Of a stretch of DNA of 64,000 nt, positions 1-8,136 are shown in pieces; position 1 is the first letter of the stretch, and every line of letters begins with the position of its first letter. The position numbers and the translations under genes are program-made. The notes beneath the pieces were generated by a model. That model had not been told where the DNA came from. It saw nothing but the letters and a program-made list of their open reading frames with translations, and did no database searches. This DNA is from Xiheimicrobium sp033763395 (lineage in GTDB: Bacteria > Myxococcota > Myxococcia > Myxococcales > Myxococcaceae). The DNA is taken from contig JANRKQ010000018.1 in NCBI GenBank assembly GCA_033763395.1, positions 62,001-126,000 of the forward strand, given 5' to 3'.

Positions 1-321
1 CCGGACTTCTCGTTCTGGGTGCAGGCGAGCCCGCTCTACGTGATCGAGCGACTGCCCGACGCGCCGCTGATGCCGGGCGGGAGCCGCTCCACGTTCGGCG
101 TGCGGGTCGAGCTCGGCTTCGGCGCCTTCTGGTGGACCCGCCAGGTGCTGCGCATGCTCGGCATCATCGTCGAGGAGGGCGCGACACAGGTGGGCTTGAT
201 CACCCTGCCGCTCTTCGGCCTGGGCTTCATCAACCACGTCGGGCTGTCGTGGGAGTACTCCGGGCCCGCGGTGTCGGTGAGCGCGCATCGGTTCGGGGTG
301 ACGGTCGGCGCGAGCTTGTGA
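1..321 (+). CDS. C-terminal fragment of an envelope (barrel-like) protein, 5' end outside window
   Basis: The reading frame is open from the first base of the window and ends at a TGA at 319-321, so only about the last 106 residues are visible. The segment alternates polar and hydrophobic/aromatic residues (FGVRVELGFGAFWW, VGLSWEYSG, VSVSAHRFGVTVGASL), the pattern expected of outer-membrane beta strands, and it ends with a short strand-like tail. No family-defining motif is present in the visible part. The barrel assignment is an inference from residue pattern only; an ordinary beta-rich soluble domain is also possible. The next gene starts about 170 bases downstream on the same strand. Confidence 0.55.
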   Translation, partial: PDFSFWVQASPLYVIERLPDAPLMPGGSRSTFGVRVELGFGAFWWTRQVLRMLGIIVEEGATQVGLITLPLFGLGFINHVGLSWEYSGPAVSVSAHRFGVTVGASL

Positions 322-493
322 AGCCTGTCTCCCAGCGCCGCGCCACCGCGCCGTTCACCTGCCGTCGAAGGCCGAGCCCGTCGCCCCACGAAGGTGTGCC
401 ATGCGTGTCGTGGTGAGGCCGCCGCTGCGATGCCTGAGCCCCTCAGGCGACCGATTCTCTTTGACGGCACACATCGTGCTTTCGCGGCCTCCC

Positions 494-1252
494 GTGCGTC
501 ATGCACTCCTCCTTCCCTGTGTCCTCATCGCCTGTGCGCGGGCGCCCCATTCGGGTGTCGAGGGCCGAGTCGCCTTCGACGTCGCAGGCGAGTCCGCCGA
601 GCTGGGTGGGACGCCCGTCGCCGCGGGTACGGAGCTCCGACTCACCCTTCGATGGCTCCACGACAGAGCCGGTCCCACCGGGGCCACCCTGGCTGCGACG
701 ACCGGCGACGCGACCATCGCGGCCGACCTCAGCCAGGTCGCCGTGACGGAGGTGCGCGAGCGGGAAGTGCTCCGCGCCCGCGTCACCTTCCGGGAGGGCC
801 CGGTGACGCTCGAGGCCCGGTCGCCTGAGGGCGTGGCCCTCGATCGGCTCGTCGTCGAGGTGGTGGCGCCGAGCGGCCTGCGGGCCAGGCTCGACCCGTC
901 GTCGCGGTGCGCCCAGTTGGCAACGGCTGGCGATCGGCTCTCGGTCGTACCGGGCGCGTCGACGGCCCTGCTCGACTTCGGCTTCGTCGATGCCTCGGGC
1001 CAGCGCATGCTCGGCACTCCGAGCGTCGCGAGCGCCTGTCTGGGCACGAGCGATCGTCGTTGCCTGCCCACCTCGGGGAGCCGACTCTCGGTCCAGTGGA
1101 GCCCCACCCCCAGCGAAGTGCTGGGCGGCGCGTTGTCGACGTTCTTCACCTTCGGCCTGGCCCGCGGCACCTCGACGACGCTCGCCGTGAGCGAGGCGAC
1201 CGGTCTCACCGCGACCCTCGTCGTCGACGATCGGGGCCAGTGCGAGCCCTGA
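494..1252 (+). CDS. hypothetical lipoprotein
   Basis: The protein (252 aa from the GTG at 494) begins VRHALLLPCVLIAC, a short basic n-region, a hydrophobic stretch and a lipobox-like LIAC, so it is probably exported and lipidated. An in-frame upstream ATG at 401 would add 31 residues before the signal and is less likely. After the signal the sequence is beta-rich with no motif I recognise; four later cysteines (around 'SSRCAQL', 'ASACLG', 'RRCLPT' and the C-terminal 'GQCEP') could form disulfides, which suits an extracytoplasmic location. The following coiled-coil gene starts about 52 bases downstream on the same strand. Function is not assignable from sequence alone. Confidence 0.65.
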   Translation: MRHALLLPCVLIACARAPHSGVEGRVAFDVAGESAELGGTPVAAGTELRLTLRWLHDRAGPTGATLAATTGDATIAADLSQVAVTEVREREVLRARVTFREGPVTLEARSPEGVALDRLVVEVVAPSGLRARLDPSSRCAQLATAGDRLSVVPGASTALLDFGFVDASGQRMLGTPSVASACLGTSDRRCLPTSGSRLSVQWSPTPSEVLGGALSTFFTFGLARGTSTTLAVSEATGLTATLVVDDRGQCEP

Positions 1253-1304
1253 CGGCCGGCCGGTTTCATGAGCCGGTGGGCGATCGGGGGTACGCTTGGG
1301 GCGT

Positions 1305-3302
1305 ATGCGATCGCCACGCGCTGACGTCACCAGCCGCACCCGCGGAGAAGACACCTTCGAAGCGGGGGTCCACGCGGAGGCCGACGTGGGCGCCATCGAC
1401 GTCGGGCTCGCCGTTCAACCCGACGCCATCGGCCTGGTGATCGACGCGCCGGTGGTCGGTCAGCTCAAGTTGGCGCTCGAGGTCCAGCCCGACGGCACGA
1501 CGCGGCTCGCCGCCATGCAGCGCCGACGGGTGGATGGCACGCAGGCCCCGGTGCCGCCCGTCGTGGTCGTCGACGAGACGCGGGTCGCGCAGCTCGAGGG
1601 AGAGCTCACCCGCCAGCGCGAGGCGCTCGCGACCGCCCTCGCCCGGTTCGAGCAGGTGCAGGCCGTCACCGTCACCGAGCGTGACGAGGCCCGGGAGCGC
1701 GCCGAGGCCCACCACGAGAACGCGAAGGAGCTGCAGGGCGCCGTCGAAGCGCAGAACCGCGTCGTCGCCGGGCTCGAGGCCGAGCTGCGAGAGGCGCGCG
1801 ACGCCGTCGCCTCCGAGAAGGAGGCGCGCCTGACGGTCCTGGGTGAGCGGGAGAAGGCCCGCGCCGAGCTCGATCGGCTCCGTGAAGAGCAGGACGCAGG
1901 CTCGGCGGTGCTGATGCGCGAGGTGTCCGAGGCACGCGCCGCCCGCGACGCCGCTGAGGCCGAGCGCTCGCGCATCTCGAAGGAGCTGACGGAGCTGTCG
2001 ACGTCGCTCGGCGAAAAGACCAGGGCCGGCGACGCGCTGCGTGACGAGCTGAAGCAGGCCCAGGCTGCGCTCGCGGCGCTCGAGTCCTCGCGGGCGCAGA
2101 CGGACTCGCAGCAGGCCGAAGCCGCGCGCAGCCGGGACGAGGCCCGGGCACGGATCACCGCGCTCGAGACCGAGCTCTCGGCCCTCACCGCGCAGCACGA
2201 GCAGGCCCTGAGCGAAGCCCACGCCCGCGCCGCCGAGCTGACCGATCAGACCACCGCGAAGGACCTGCGGGTGGCCGAGCTCGAGGCCCAGCTCACCGAA
2301 GCCCAGACGCAGCTCTCGGCGGTCGAGGCCGGGCGAACGGAAGGCGACGAAGCCCTCACCCGGGCCCGCGCGCGGCTCTCGGAGCTCGAGGCCACCTCGC
2401 ACCAGGCCGACGAAGCCCTCGCCTCCGCGCGGACGCGGGCAGACGCTCTCGAGGCCGAGCTCGGCCAGTCGAACGAGGCCCTCACCCAGGCCCAGACGCG
2501 GATCGTCGAGCTCGAAGGCCAGCTGGCAGACGCCGAGGCCACCCGCGCGGAGCTGACCACGCGCCTCGGCGAGCTCGAGGCCACGCTCGCCGAGAAGTCA
2601 TCGGCCCTCGAGCAGGCCTTCGCGCAGGCCGCGGAGCTGGAGCAGGTGCGTGGTCAGCTGGAGCACCTCCAGCAGGCGCAGAGCGCAAGTGGCGAAAGGC
2701 TCACCCAGCTCGAGGCCGACCTGGAGCGAAGCAGCCTGGCCGTCACCGAGGCCCTCGCCCAGCGCGACGCCGTCGCCGCCGAGCTCGAGGCCAACAAGGC
2801 CGAGGCCGCCACCGCCATCGCCGAATGGCAGGCGGCGCTCGAGGCCGAGAAGGAGCGCGCGAACAAGGCGACCGCCGAGCGTGACGAGGCGCGCACCGTG
2901 GCCAAGACGCTCCACCAGCGGCTCGCGGCGCAGTCGGGCGCGTCGGCCGACGCCTTCAAGAAGGAGGTCAAGGAGCTGCGCGAGACGCTCGACCACGAGC
3001 GCGCCCTGGCCGCGAAGCTGGTGGCCGAGCGGGATCGCGCCACGCAGCAGAACGAAGCGCTCCAGCGCATGATCGAGCAGGAGCGCAGCAACCGCGTGAA
3101 GGCCGTCGCCGAGCGCGACGAGTACAAGAGCCGATTCAAGGCGCTCACCGCCGAGGCCCCGCCAAGGACACCGGCCGACAGCGGCGAGACGACACAGAGC
3201 TACATGCTCAGCCGCACCGAGCCCGAGATGCCGATCCCTTCCGTGGCGAAGGCGAAGGAGCCAGTGACGGATCCCGCCCGTCCGGTGACGAAGAAGAAGT
3301 AG
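1305..3302 (+). CDS. large coiled-coil protein
   Basis: The protein has 665 aa from the ATG at 1305 (a TTG at 1296 is also in frame). The first ~90 residues are a small non-helical segment (AIDVGLAVQPDAIGLVIDAP and following). From about residue 95 to 630 the sequence is an almost unbroken heptad pattern rich in E, A, R, L and Q (repeated blocks such as ARxxELEAxL, RAELTTRLGELEATL), i.e. a very long alpha-helical coiled coil. The tail is low-complexity and ends in three lysines. No enzymatic motif is seen. Long coiled-coil proteins in myxobacteria often serve in polarity, motility or chromosome organisation, but nothing here identifies which. The codon bias and GAG/GCC-rich helices match the neighbourhood, so I see no sign of transfer. 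Confidence 0.8.
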   Translation: MRSPRADVTSRTRGEDTFEAGVHAEADVGAIDVGLAVQPDAIGLVIDAPVVGQLKLALEVQPDGTTRLAAMQRRRVDGTQAPVPPVVVVDETRVAQLEGELTRQREALATALARFEQVQAVTVTERDEARERAEAHHENAKELQGAVEAQNRVVAGLEAELREARDAVASEKEARLTVLGEREKARAELDRLREEQDAGSAVLMREVSEARAARDAAEAERSRISKELTELSTSLGEKTRAGDALRDELKQAQAALAALESSRAQTDSQQAEAARSRDEARARITALETELSALTAQHEQALSEAHARAAELTDQTTAKDLRVAELEAQLTEAQTQLSAVEAGRTEGDEALTRARARLSELEATSHQADEALASARTRADALEAELGQSNEALTQAQTRIVELEGQLADAEATRAELTTRLGELEATLAEKSSALEQAFAQAAELEQVRGQLEHLQQAQSASGERLTQLEADLERSSLAVTEALAQRDAVAAELEANKAEAATAIAEWQAALEAEKERANKATAERDEARTVAKTLHQRLAAQSGASADAFKKEVKELRETLDHERALAAKLVAERDRATQQNEALQRMIEQERSNRVKAVAERDEYKSRFKALTAEAPPRTPADSGETTQSYMLSRTEPEMPIPSVAKAKEPVTDPARPVTKKK

Positions 3303-3314
3303 CTTCCGCGGACG

Positions 3315-4307
3315 ATGCTCTTCTCCGTCCTCGTCGCCCTCGCCCAGAGCCCCAGCACCCAGGCCCAGTGGGAAGAAGCCGCGCAGTTCGACTGCATCGG
3401 CCCCTTCACGCACTTCTCCACACCCGACGTGAAAGAGCTCGATGGCCACCGCCTCGAGTACACCGGCGCCACGGTGAAGCTGCGCCGGCCGGGGAAGACC
3501 TCCAGGGCGGTTCGGCTCGGCCTGCTCGCGGGGATCAAGGATCTCGACGCCGAGACGCAGGCGCGCCTCTCGGACTTCCTCAGCTCGTTCGAGAAGGCCG
3601 ACGTCGACGCGATCGTCATCGGCGGAGACACCTCGAGCGAGCCCGCCATGCTCGAGACCATCTTCACCTTCCTCGTGAAGGCCACGAAGCGGCCCCTGCT
3701 CGTCATCGCGGGCAACATGGAGCGCGGCGCCTCGCTCAACTACGCGCTAAACAAGGTGCGCACCGAGCAGCAGGCCGCGCACCTCATCAACATGGATCTC
3801 GTGCGGCGGGCCGACTTCGACGGGGCCGACCTCGTGAGCCTGGGCGGGTACCACGACAAGCCGTTCCTCCACCTCTCGGGCGGCTGCATCTACCAGGACA
3901 AACACCTCGATCAGCTCGAGCAGGCGGCAAACGCGGCCGATGATCCTGTCGTGCTGCTGACCCATGGGCCGATGCGCCAGAAAGGCCAGCAGGCGCTCGA
4001 CTTCGTGCCGGGCGCCGACAACGTGGGCGATCCCCGGCTCACCGCGCTCGCCCAGCGCGCGAAGATCTCGTTCGGCATCACCGGCCACATCCTCGAGGCG
4101 GCCGGCAAGGGCACCGACTTCGTGGGCAAGGTGCTCCCGCCGAAGAAGCCGCACCCCGTGCTGTTCGTGAACCAGGGCTCGGCGAACCCGCTGCCGTGGA
4201 AGATGAATGACGGCTCCACCGCCCATGGGCTGGCGGCGATCCTCACCATCGCGGGGAGGACGGGCTCGTACGAGATCCTGCGGGGCCCGAAGCCCGAGAA
4301 GCGGTGA
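3315..4307 (+). CDS. metallophosphoesterase-like protein
   Basis: The protein has 330 aa with a short N-terminal hydrophobic segment (MLFSVLVALAQS) that could be a signal peptide. Calcineurin-like phosphoesterase landmarks appear in order: IVIGGDTSSEPAM (GD motif), LLVIAGNMERG (GN motif), VVLLTHGPM (histidine motif) and GITGHILE (GH motif). Two canonical metal-ligand elements are altered: the first DxH motif is not evident (the expected strand reads RLGLLAGIKDLD) and the last motif is GHIL rather than GHxH. It may therefore be a divergent family member or bind metals differently. It lies 12 bases after the coiled-coil gene, so the two are probably co-transcribed. The fold call is fairly secure; the substrate is unknown. 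Confidence 0.75.
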   Translation: MLFSVLVALAQSPSTQAQWEEAAQFDCIGPFTHFSTPDVKELDGHRLEYTGATVKLRRPGKTSRAVRLGLLAGIKDLDAETQARLSDFLSSFEKADVDAIVIGGDTSSEPAMLETIFTFLVKATKRPLLVIAGNMERGASLNYALNKVRTEQQAAHLINMDLVRRADFDGADLVSLGGYHDKPFLHLSGGCIYQDKHLDQLEQAANAADDPVVLLTHGPMRQKGQQALDFVPGADNVGDPRLTALAQRAKISFGITGHILEAAGKGTDFVGKVLPPKKPHPVLFVNQGSANPLPWKMNDGSTAHGLAAILTIAGRTGSYEILRGPKPEKR

Positions 4308-4373
4308 CGCACGTGTTCGTGCTACAGCCCCTCGTCGCTGGCCGGCCGGAGCTTCTTGACTCGGATGTTCGTG

Positions 4374-5090
4374 ATGCGCCCTCACCTGCTCGTTCTGCTC
4401 CTCGTGGCCGGCTGTTCGGCTCCGACGCCCCTCGGAGACTGTTCTCCGATGAACTGCGGCGGGTGCTGTGACGCCGAGGGGCAGTGCCAGAGCGGCTCGT
4501 CGACCCAGGCCTGCGGCTCCGGCGGCTTCCGGTGCCTCTCGTGCGCGGCCGGGCAGCGGTGCGGCGCGGCGTCGTCCTGTGAGCTCGACCCGAACGCGCC
4601 CCGGGGTGGTGGCTCCGCTGGCGGAACAGGCGGCGGACAAGCAGGGCTGACGGCCTGGCAGCAGGAGTTCGTCACCGCGCACAACGCCGCGCGCCGGGCC
4701 GCGACGCCGACGCCCTCCCCGCCGCTCCCCGACGTCACCTGGGACTCGGCCGCAGAAGCCTTCGCGAAGCTCGGCGCCGATCGCTGCGTCTTCGATCACC
4801 GCCAACAGAACCAGTTCGGAGAGAACCTCTACGCGTCGACCCAGGACTCGAGCCCCACCGACGTCGTGCAGAGCTGGGACAGCGAGAAGGCCGACTACCG
4901 CTACGCGTCGAACACCTGCCTGGCGGTGTGTGGGCACTACACGCAGGTGGTGTGGCGCTCGAGCACGAAGATCGGCTGCGCCACCACGCGGTGCACGACG
5001 AACTCGCCGTTCCGCAGCTTCCCCACCTGGTACCTGACGGCGTGCAACTACTCCCCGCCGGGCAACTTCTCGGGGCAGAAACCGTACTGA
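4374..5090 (+). CDS. CAP/SCP-domain lipoprotein with cysteine-rich N-terminus
   Basis: The ATG at 4374 gives MRPHLLVLLLVAGC, a classical lipoprotein signal with the lipidated Cys at residue 14; upstream ATG 4365 and TTG 4356 are less likely. A cysteine-rich segment follows (about 10 Cys in 60 residues, including NCGGCC and CLSCAAGQRC), resembling small disulfide modules of myxobacterial surface proteins, then a Gly-rich linker. The C-terminal ~150 residues are a CAP (SCP/PR-1/antigen 5) domain: HNAARR, FGENLYAS, the signature GHYTQVVW and the second signature YLTACNYSPPGN. CAP domains are secreted, and several bind lipids or peptides. The stop codon overlaps the start of the next gene (TGATG), implying translational coupling to the SDR. 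Confidence 0.88.
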   Translation: MRPHLLVLLLVAGCSAPTPLGDCSPMNCGGCCDAEGQCQSGSSTQACGSGGFRCLSCAAGQRCGAASSCELDPNAPRGGGSAGGTGGGQAGLTAWQQEFVTAHNAARRAATPTPSPPLPDVTWDSAAEAFAKLGADRCVFDHRQQNQFGENLYASTQDSSPTDVVQSWDSEKADYRYASNTCLAVCGHYTQVVWRSSTKIGCATTRCTTNSPFRSFPTWYLTACNYSPPGNFSGQKPY

Positions 5091-5869
5091 TGTTCTCGCA
5101 GCGCTACGGCCCCACCGCGCTGGTGCTGGGAGCCTCGGAGGGGCTCGGCGCCGAGTTCGCGCGCCAGCTCGCCGGCCGGGGCCTCGACGTGGTGTTGGTT
5201 GCACGCCGGGCGGAGGCCTTGGCCACGATTGAAGGCGAGCTCGCCAGGCAGGTGAAGGTGCGCTGCGTGGTGGCCGATCTCGCGACCCCCGCCGCGCTGG
5301 CGACGGTGGCGGCGGCGACGGCGGACCTCGACGTCGGCCTCGTCGTCTACAACGCGGCCCTCTCTCCGCTGGGCGCGTTCCTGTCGCAGTCGCTCGACGA
5401 GAACCTCAAGGCCGTCGACGTCAACGTGCGCGGGCCCATCGCGTTCGCGCACCACTTCGGGGCCCGGCTCGCCGCGCGCGGGCGCGGAGGCCTCGTCCTC
5501 CTGTCGTCGCTCACGGCCTTCCAGGGCTCGCCGTTCGTCAGCACCTACGGCGCCACCAAGGCCTTCAACCTCGCCTTCGCAGAAGGGCTCTGGTTCGAGC
5601 TCAAGGAGCGCGGCGTCGACGTGCTCTCGGTCTGCGCTGGCGCCACGAAGACGCCGAACCTGCTCAAGGCCGCGCCCGATGGAGCGCCCGGCATGCTCGA
5701 GCCGAAGCAGGTGGTGACCGAGGCCCTCGACGCCCTCGGCCGCGCGCCCACCATGATCCCCGGTGTCTTCAACCGCTTCGCGTCGTTCCTCATGCGGCGG
5801 ATCCTCCCGCGGCGCACCACCATCACCATCATGGGTCAGCAGACGAAGAAGCTGCACGCCGGTCGGTGA
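5090..5869 (+). CDS. short-chain dehydrogenase/reductase
   Basis: The protein has 259 aa; its ATG overlaps the preceding TGA by one base. It has a Rossmann-type N-terminus with the glycine motif GASEGLG (residues 14-20), an NA motif (YNAALSP) in the fourth strand region, catalytic serine in LLSSLTAF (about 139-140) and the catalytic Y153-x3-K157 (YGATK). Length and motif order are those of a classical SDR using NAD(P)H. The C-terminal ~60 residues (MLEPKQVVTEALDALGR... FNRFASFLMRRILPRR) are basic and amphipathic and could bring the enzyme to the membrane, as in SDRs acting on lipids. The substrate is not predictable. The coupling to a CAP lipoprotein gene is unusual. Confidence 0.92.
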   Translation: MFSQRYGPTALVLGASEGLGAEFARQLAGRGLDVVLVARRAEALATIEGELARQVKVRCVVADLATPAALATVAAATADLDVGLVVYNAALSPLGAFLSQSLDENLKAVDVNVRGPIAFAHHFGARLAARGRGGLVLLSSLTAFQGSPFVSTYGATKAFNLAFAEGLWFELKERGVDVLSVCAGATKTPNLLKAAPDGAPGMLEPKQVVTEALDALGRAPTMIPGVFNRFASFLMRRILPRRTTITIMGQQTKKLHAGR

Positions 5870-5903
5870 TGCGCCCGGGCGAACCGGCCGCTACCTTCCG
5901 CCC

Positions 5904-6479
5904 ATGATTCAGCTCGCACTCGTCGCGATCCTGTCGGCTGAGCCCGCTTGGGAGAAGGTCGGGGAGACCGACGGCGTCACCATCGAGCAGCGGCCGGTGG
6001 CCGGCTCGCAGTTCGTCGAGCTGCGCTTCAGCCTGATCACCGACAAGACGCCGAAGTCGCTGTGCGACGCCGCCTTCGGAGATGGGAAGTTCGACCCCCA
6101 GGAGCCGGATCTCAAGGCTCGCACCGTGCTGTCCGAGGCGGCCGATGAGCGCGTCACCTACGAAGAGATCACCCCGCCCGTCGTGAGCAACCGGGACTAC
6201 GTCGTGCGCGCGCGACGCAGCTGGGAAGGCCCGGCCTGCCGCATGACGTTCGAGGCCCTCAACGAAGGCGGCCCCAGGCCGAAGGACGGCTGGGTTCGAA
6301 TCACGAAGGTGCGGGGATTCTGGCTGTTCGAGCCGACGGACAACGGGAAGACGCGCCTGACGTACGTCGTGTTCTCAGACCCCGCCGGCTCGATTCCGCC
6401 GTTCCTGGTCGAGGGCAACCGCCGCAAGCTCGGGGTGCGCTGGGTGAAGATGATCGACTCACGTGGCAAGGCGCCGTGA
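5904..6479 (+). CDS. START-domain (StAR-related lipid transfer) protein
   Basis: The protein has 191 aa from the ATG at 5904 and begins MIQLALVAILSAEPAW, a short signal-peptide-like segment suggesting export. The remainder resembles a bacterial START domain: TDGVTIEQRPVAGSQFVELR, a central strand set with SNRDYVVRARRSW and a C-terminal region GSIPPFLVEGNRRK preceding the final helix. START domains form a hydrophobic cavity for lipids or sterol-like ligands. The length matches a single domain with no extra module. It follows the SDR gene by 34 bases and may share its transcript. The gene faces the DMT transporter convergently, with the parS-like site in between. The ligand is unknown. Confidence 0.8.
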   Translation: MIQLALVAILSAEPAWEKVGETDGVTIEQRPVAGSQFVELRFSLITDKTPKSLCDAAFGDGKFDPQEPDLKARTVLSEAADERVTYEEITPPVVSNRDYVVRARRSWEGPACRMTFEALNEGGPRPKDGWVRITKVRGFWLFEPTDNGKTRLTYVVFSDPAGSIPPFLVEGNRRKLGVRWVKMIDSRGKAP

Positions 6480-6498
6480 GCCGCCGACACTGAACGGA

Positions 6499-6514
6499 TG
6501 TTCCACGTGAAACG
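6499..6514. promoter_or_regulatory. parS-like centromere site (ParB binding)
   Basis: The 16-mer TGTTCCACGTGAAACG matches the widely conserved bacterial parS palindrome (TGTTCCACGTGAAACA type) at 15 of 16 positions, including the central CACGTG and both GTT/AAC arms. It lies in the 44-base gap between two convergent genes, where ParB loading would not disturb a promoter. It is the only such match I noticed in the window. ParB binding is inferred from the consensus. Confidence 0.75.
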
Positions 6515-6523
6515 TCGTCGTCG

Positions 6524-7435
6524 TCAGCCCTCGCTGGCGGCGGCGCGGGGTTCGGCGGGCGCGGGGCTCCGCGGCGTCCGGCCCACGACGACCAGCGCGG
6601 TGGCCGAGACGATGAGGAGCACCGCGACGATCACCTCGGGCCCCACCGCCTCGCCGCCGAGCAGTGCGCCCATCAGCACGGCGATCACCGGGTTCACGTA
6701 CGAGTAGCTCGTGGCGATCGCCGGGCGCGTCGCGCGCAAGAGATACGTGTAGGCCGAGTAGGCGACGAGGGAGCCGAACACGCAGAGGTAGAGCCACGAC
6801 AGCGTCACCTTGAGGGGAATCGTGGCTGGCAGGCGCTCTCCCAGCGCCAGGCTCACCAGCCCCATCAAGGCCCCGCCGGCGATCATCTGGGTGGCGGCCG
6901 ACATGAGCCCCTTCGGCATCGGCCAGGCACGAGCGAGCATCGAGCCTGCCGCCCACGCGATCGGCGCGACGAGCAACACCGCCGCGTGCAGCGGCTCGGC
7001 CCGCAGCTCACGGCCCAGCCCCAGCACCGCCACCCCCGAGAAGCCGAGCCCCAACCCCACCCATTCGCGCAGCGTCGCGCGCTCGCCGAAGAGCGGCCCC
7101 AGGGCAGCGGCCCACAGCGGCATCGTGCCGCACACCACCGCGGCGATGCCCGACGACAGGTGCTTCTCGGCGAAGGCGACGGTGCCGTTCCCGAGCAGGA
7201 ACATGAGGCCGCCGATCGGCACCGAGAGCAACCACTGTCTGGCCGTCGGCCACGCCGCGCCGCGCGCCTTGAGGAACGCCAGCAACAGCAGGCCCACCGA
7301 GAGGTAGCGCGCCGACGCCATCGTGAAGGGAGGCAACACCTCGACCACCACGCGCATCGCCAGGTAGGTCGAGCCCCACACCAGGTACACCGCGGCCAGC
7401 GCCGGGACGACCCATCGGACGGCAGAGGGACCCAT
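6524..7435 (-). CDS. EamA/DMT-superfamily permease
   Basis: The protein has 303 aa from the ATG at 7435 (an in-frame ATG at 7478-7480 would add 15 polar residues; family members usually begin just before the first helix, so I prefer 7435). It contains about ten hydrophobic helices and two EamA repeats. The first begins LAAVYLVWGSTYLAMRVVVE, with the WGSTYLA signature typical of RhaT/YdcZ-like drug/metabolite exporters, and the second starts near VAPIAWAAGSMLARAW. It probably exports an amino acid or other small metabolite across the inner membrane; the substrate is unknown. It is divergent from the sigma factor gene. Confidence 0.9.
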   Translation of the reverse strand: MGPSAVRWVVPALAAVYLVWGSTYLAMRVVVEVLPPFTMASARYLSVGLLLLAFLKARGAAWPTARQWLLSVPIGGLMFLLGNGTVAFAEKHLSSGIAAVVCGTMPLWAAALGPLFGERATLREWVGLGLGFSGVAVLGLGRELRAEPLHAAVLLVAPIAWAAGSMLARAWPMPKGLMSAATQMIAGGALMGLVSLALGERLPATIPLKVTLSWLYLCVFGSLVAYSAYTYLLRATRPAIATSYSYVNPVIAVLMGALLGGEAVGPEVIVAVLLIVSATALVVVGRTPRSPAPAEPRAAASEG

Positions 7436-7488
7436 GACGCGTCGAGACGTAACGCGGTGAGTGCCCGATTTCACGGTCATTTAGGGCG

Positions 7489-7506
7489 GTGCACACTCAG
7501 GTGCAC
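7489..7506. promoter_or_regulatory. possible operator: two GTGCAC palindromes
   Basis: The hexamer palindrome GTGCAC occurs twice with a 6-base spacer (ACTCAG), 12 bp centre to centre, in the divergent gap between the DMT permease and the ECF sigma factor. The spacing, roughly one helical turn, is compatible with cooperative binding of a dimeric regulator. There is no further evidence. Confidence 0.3.
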
Positions 7507-7551
7507 AACCGCTGAGCCGTGCGAGACGCTTGAGGTTTCCCACAGGGTGAC

Positions 7552-8136
7552 ATGTCCGGGGCCAACCAGTCAGCGCGGGTGCTGCCGTTCCGGCAGACCT
7601 CGACGGAGAGCGACGCGACGCTCGTGGCCCAGGTGCGCGACGGCAAGCGCCATGCCCAGGAAGCCCTGTTTCGCCGGCACGCGAAGCTGGCCATGGGTCT
7701 CGCCTACCGGCTCATGCCCGAAGAGGACCCGCAGGACATCGCCCACGACGCCTTCCTGAACGCCTTCACGCGCATCGTGCAGCTCCGCAACCCGGAGCAG
7801 TTCTCGACTTGGCTGGGCGGCATCGTCGTCTTCGAGGTGCGCCGACGCCTGCGCCGCCGCCGGCTCCTCAACCGCCTCGGGTTCGGTGACGCGCGCGATG
7901 ACGAGGTCGAAGTGCGCCCGGCGCCGAGCGCTTCGCCCGAGACGAAGGCGGCGCTGACCGATCTCTACCGCGGCCTGTCGACGCTCTCGACCGAGGAGCG
8001 GCTCGCGGTGCTGCTCTACCGCGTCGAAGGGTACGAACTCACCGAGGTGGCCGGCGCGCTCGATCTGTCGCTCGCCACCGTCAAGCGCCGCATCACCGCG
8101 GCGGATCAGAAGCTCGAGGAGGTACGCCATGGTTGA
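7552..8136 (+). CDS. ECF-type RNA polymerase sigma factor
   Basis: The protein has 194 aa. Region 2 is seen as ESDATLVAQVRDGKRHAQEALFRRHAK...DPQDIAHDAFLNAFTRIVQLRNPEQFSTWLGGIVVFEVRRRLRRRR, with the DxxxDxF-type core-binding helix replaced by DPQDIAHDAFLNAF. Region 4 is LSTEERLAVLLYRVEGYELTEVAGALDLSLATVKRRITAADQKL, a clear sigma-4 helix-turn-helix. Regions 1 and 3 are absent, as in ECF (group 4) sigmas. Its stop lies inside the next gene (8-base overlap), which encodes a FecR-domain membrane protein. This sigma-FecR pair implies that activity is gated by a cell-envelope signal. The target promoter is not identifiable; autoregulation is plausible. Confidence 0.92.
   Translation: MSGANQSARVLPFRQTSTESDATLVAQVRDGKRHAQEALFRRHAKLAMGLAYRLMPEEDPQDIAHDAFLNAFTRIVQLRNPEQFSTWLGGIVVFEVRRRLRRRRLLNRLGFGDARDDEVEVRPAPSASPETKAALTDLYRGLSTLSTEERLAVLLYRVEGYELTEVAGALDLSLATVKRRITAADQKLEEVRHG

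Noticed and set aside
4309..4322. Short inverted repeat GCACG-TGTT-CGTGC after the metallophosphoesterase-like gene
   Set aside because: The stem is only 5 bp and no T-run follows, too weak to call a terminator.
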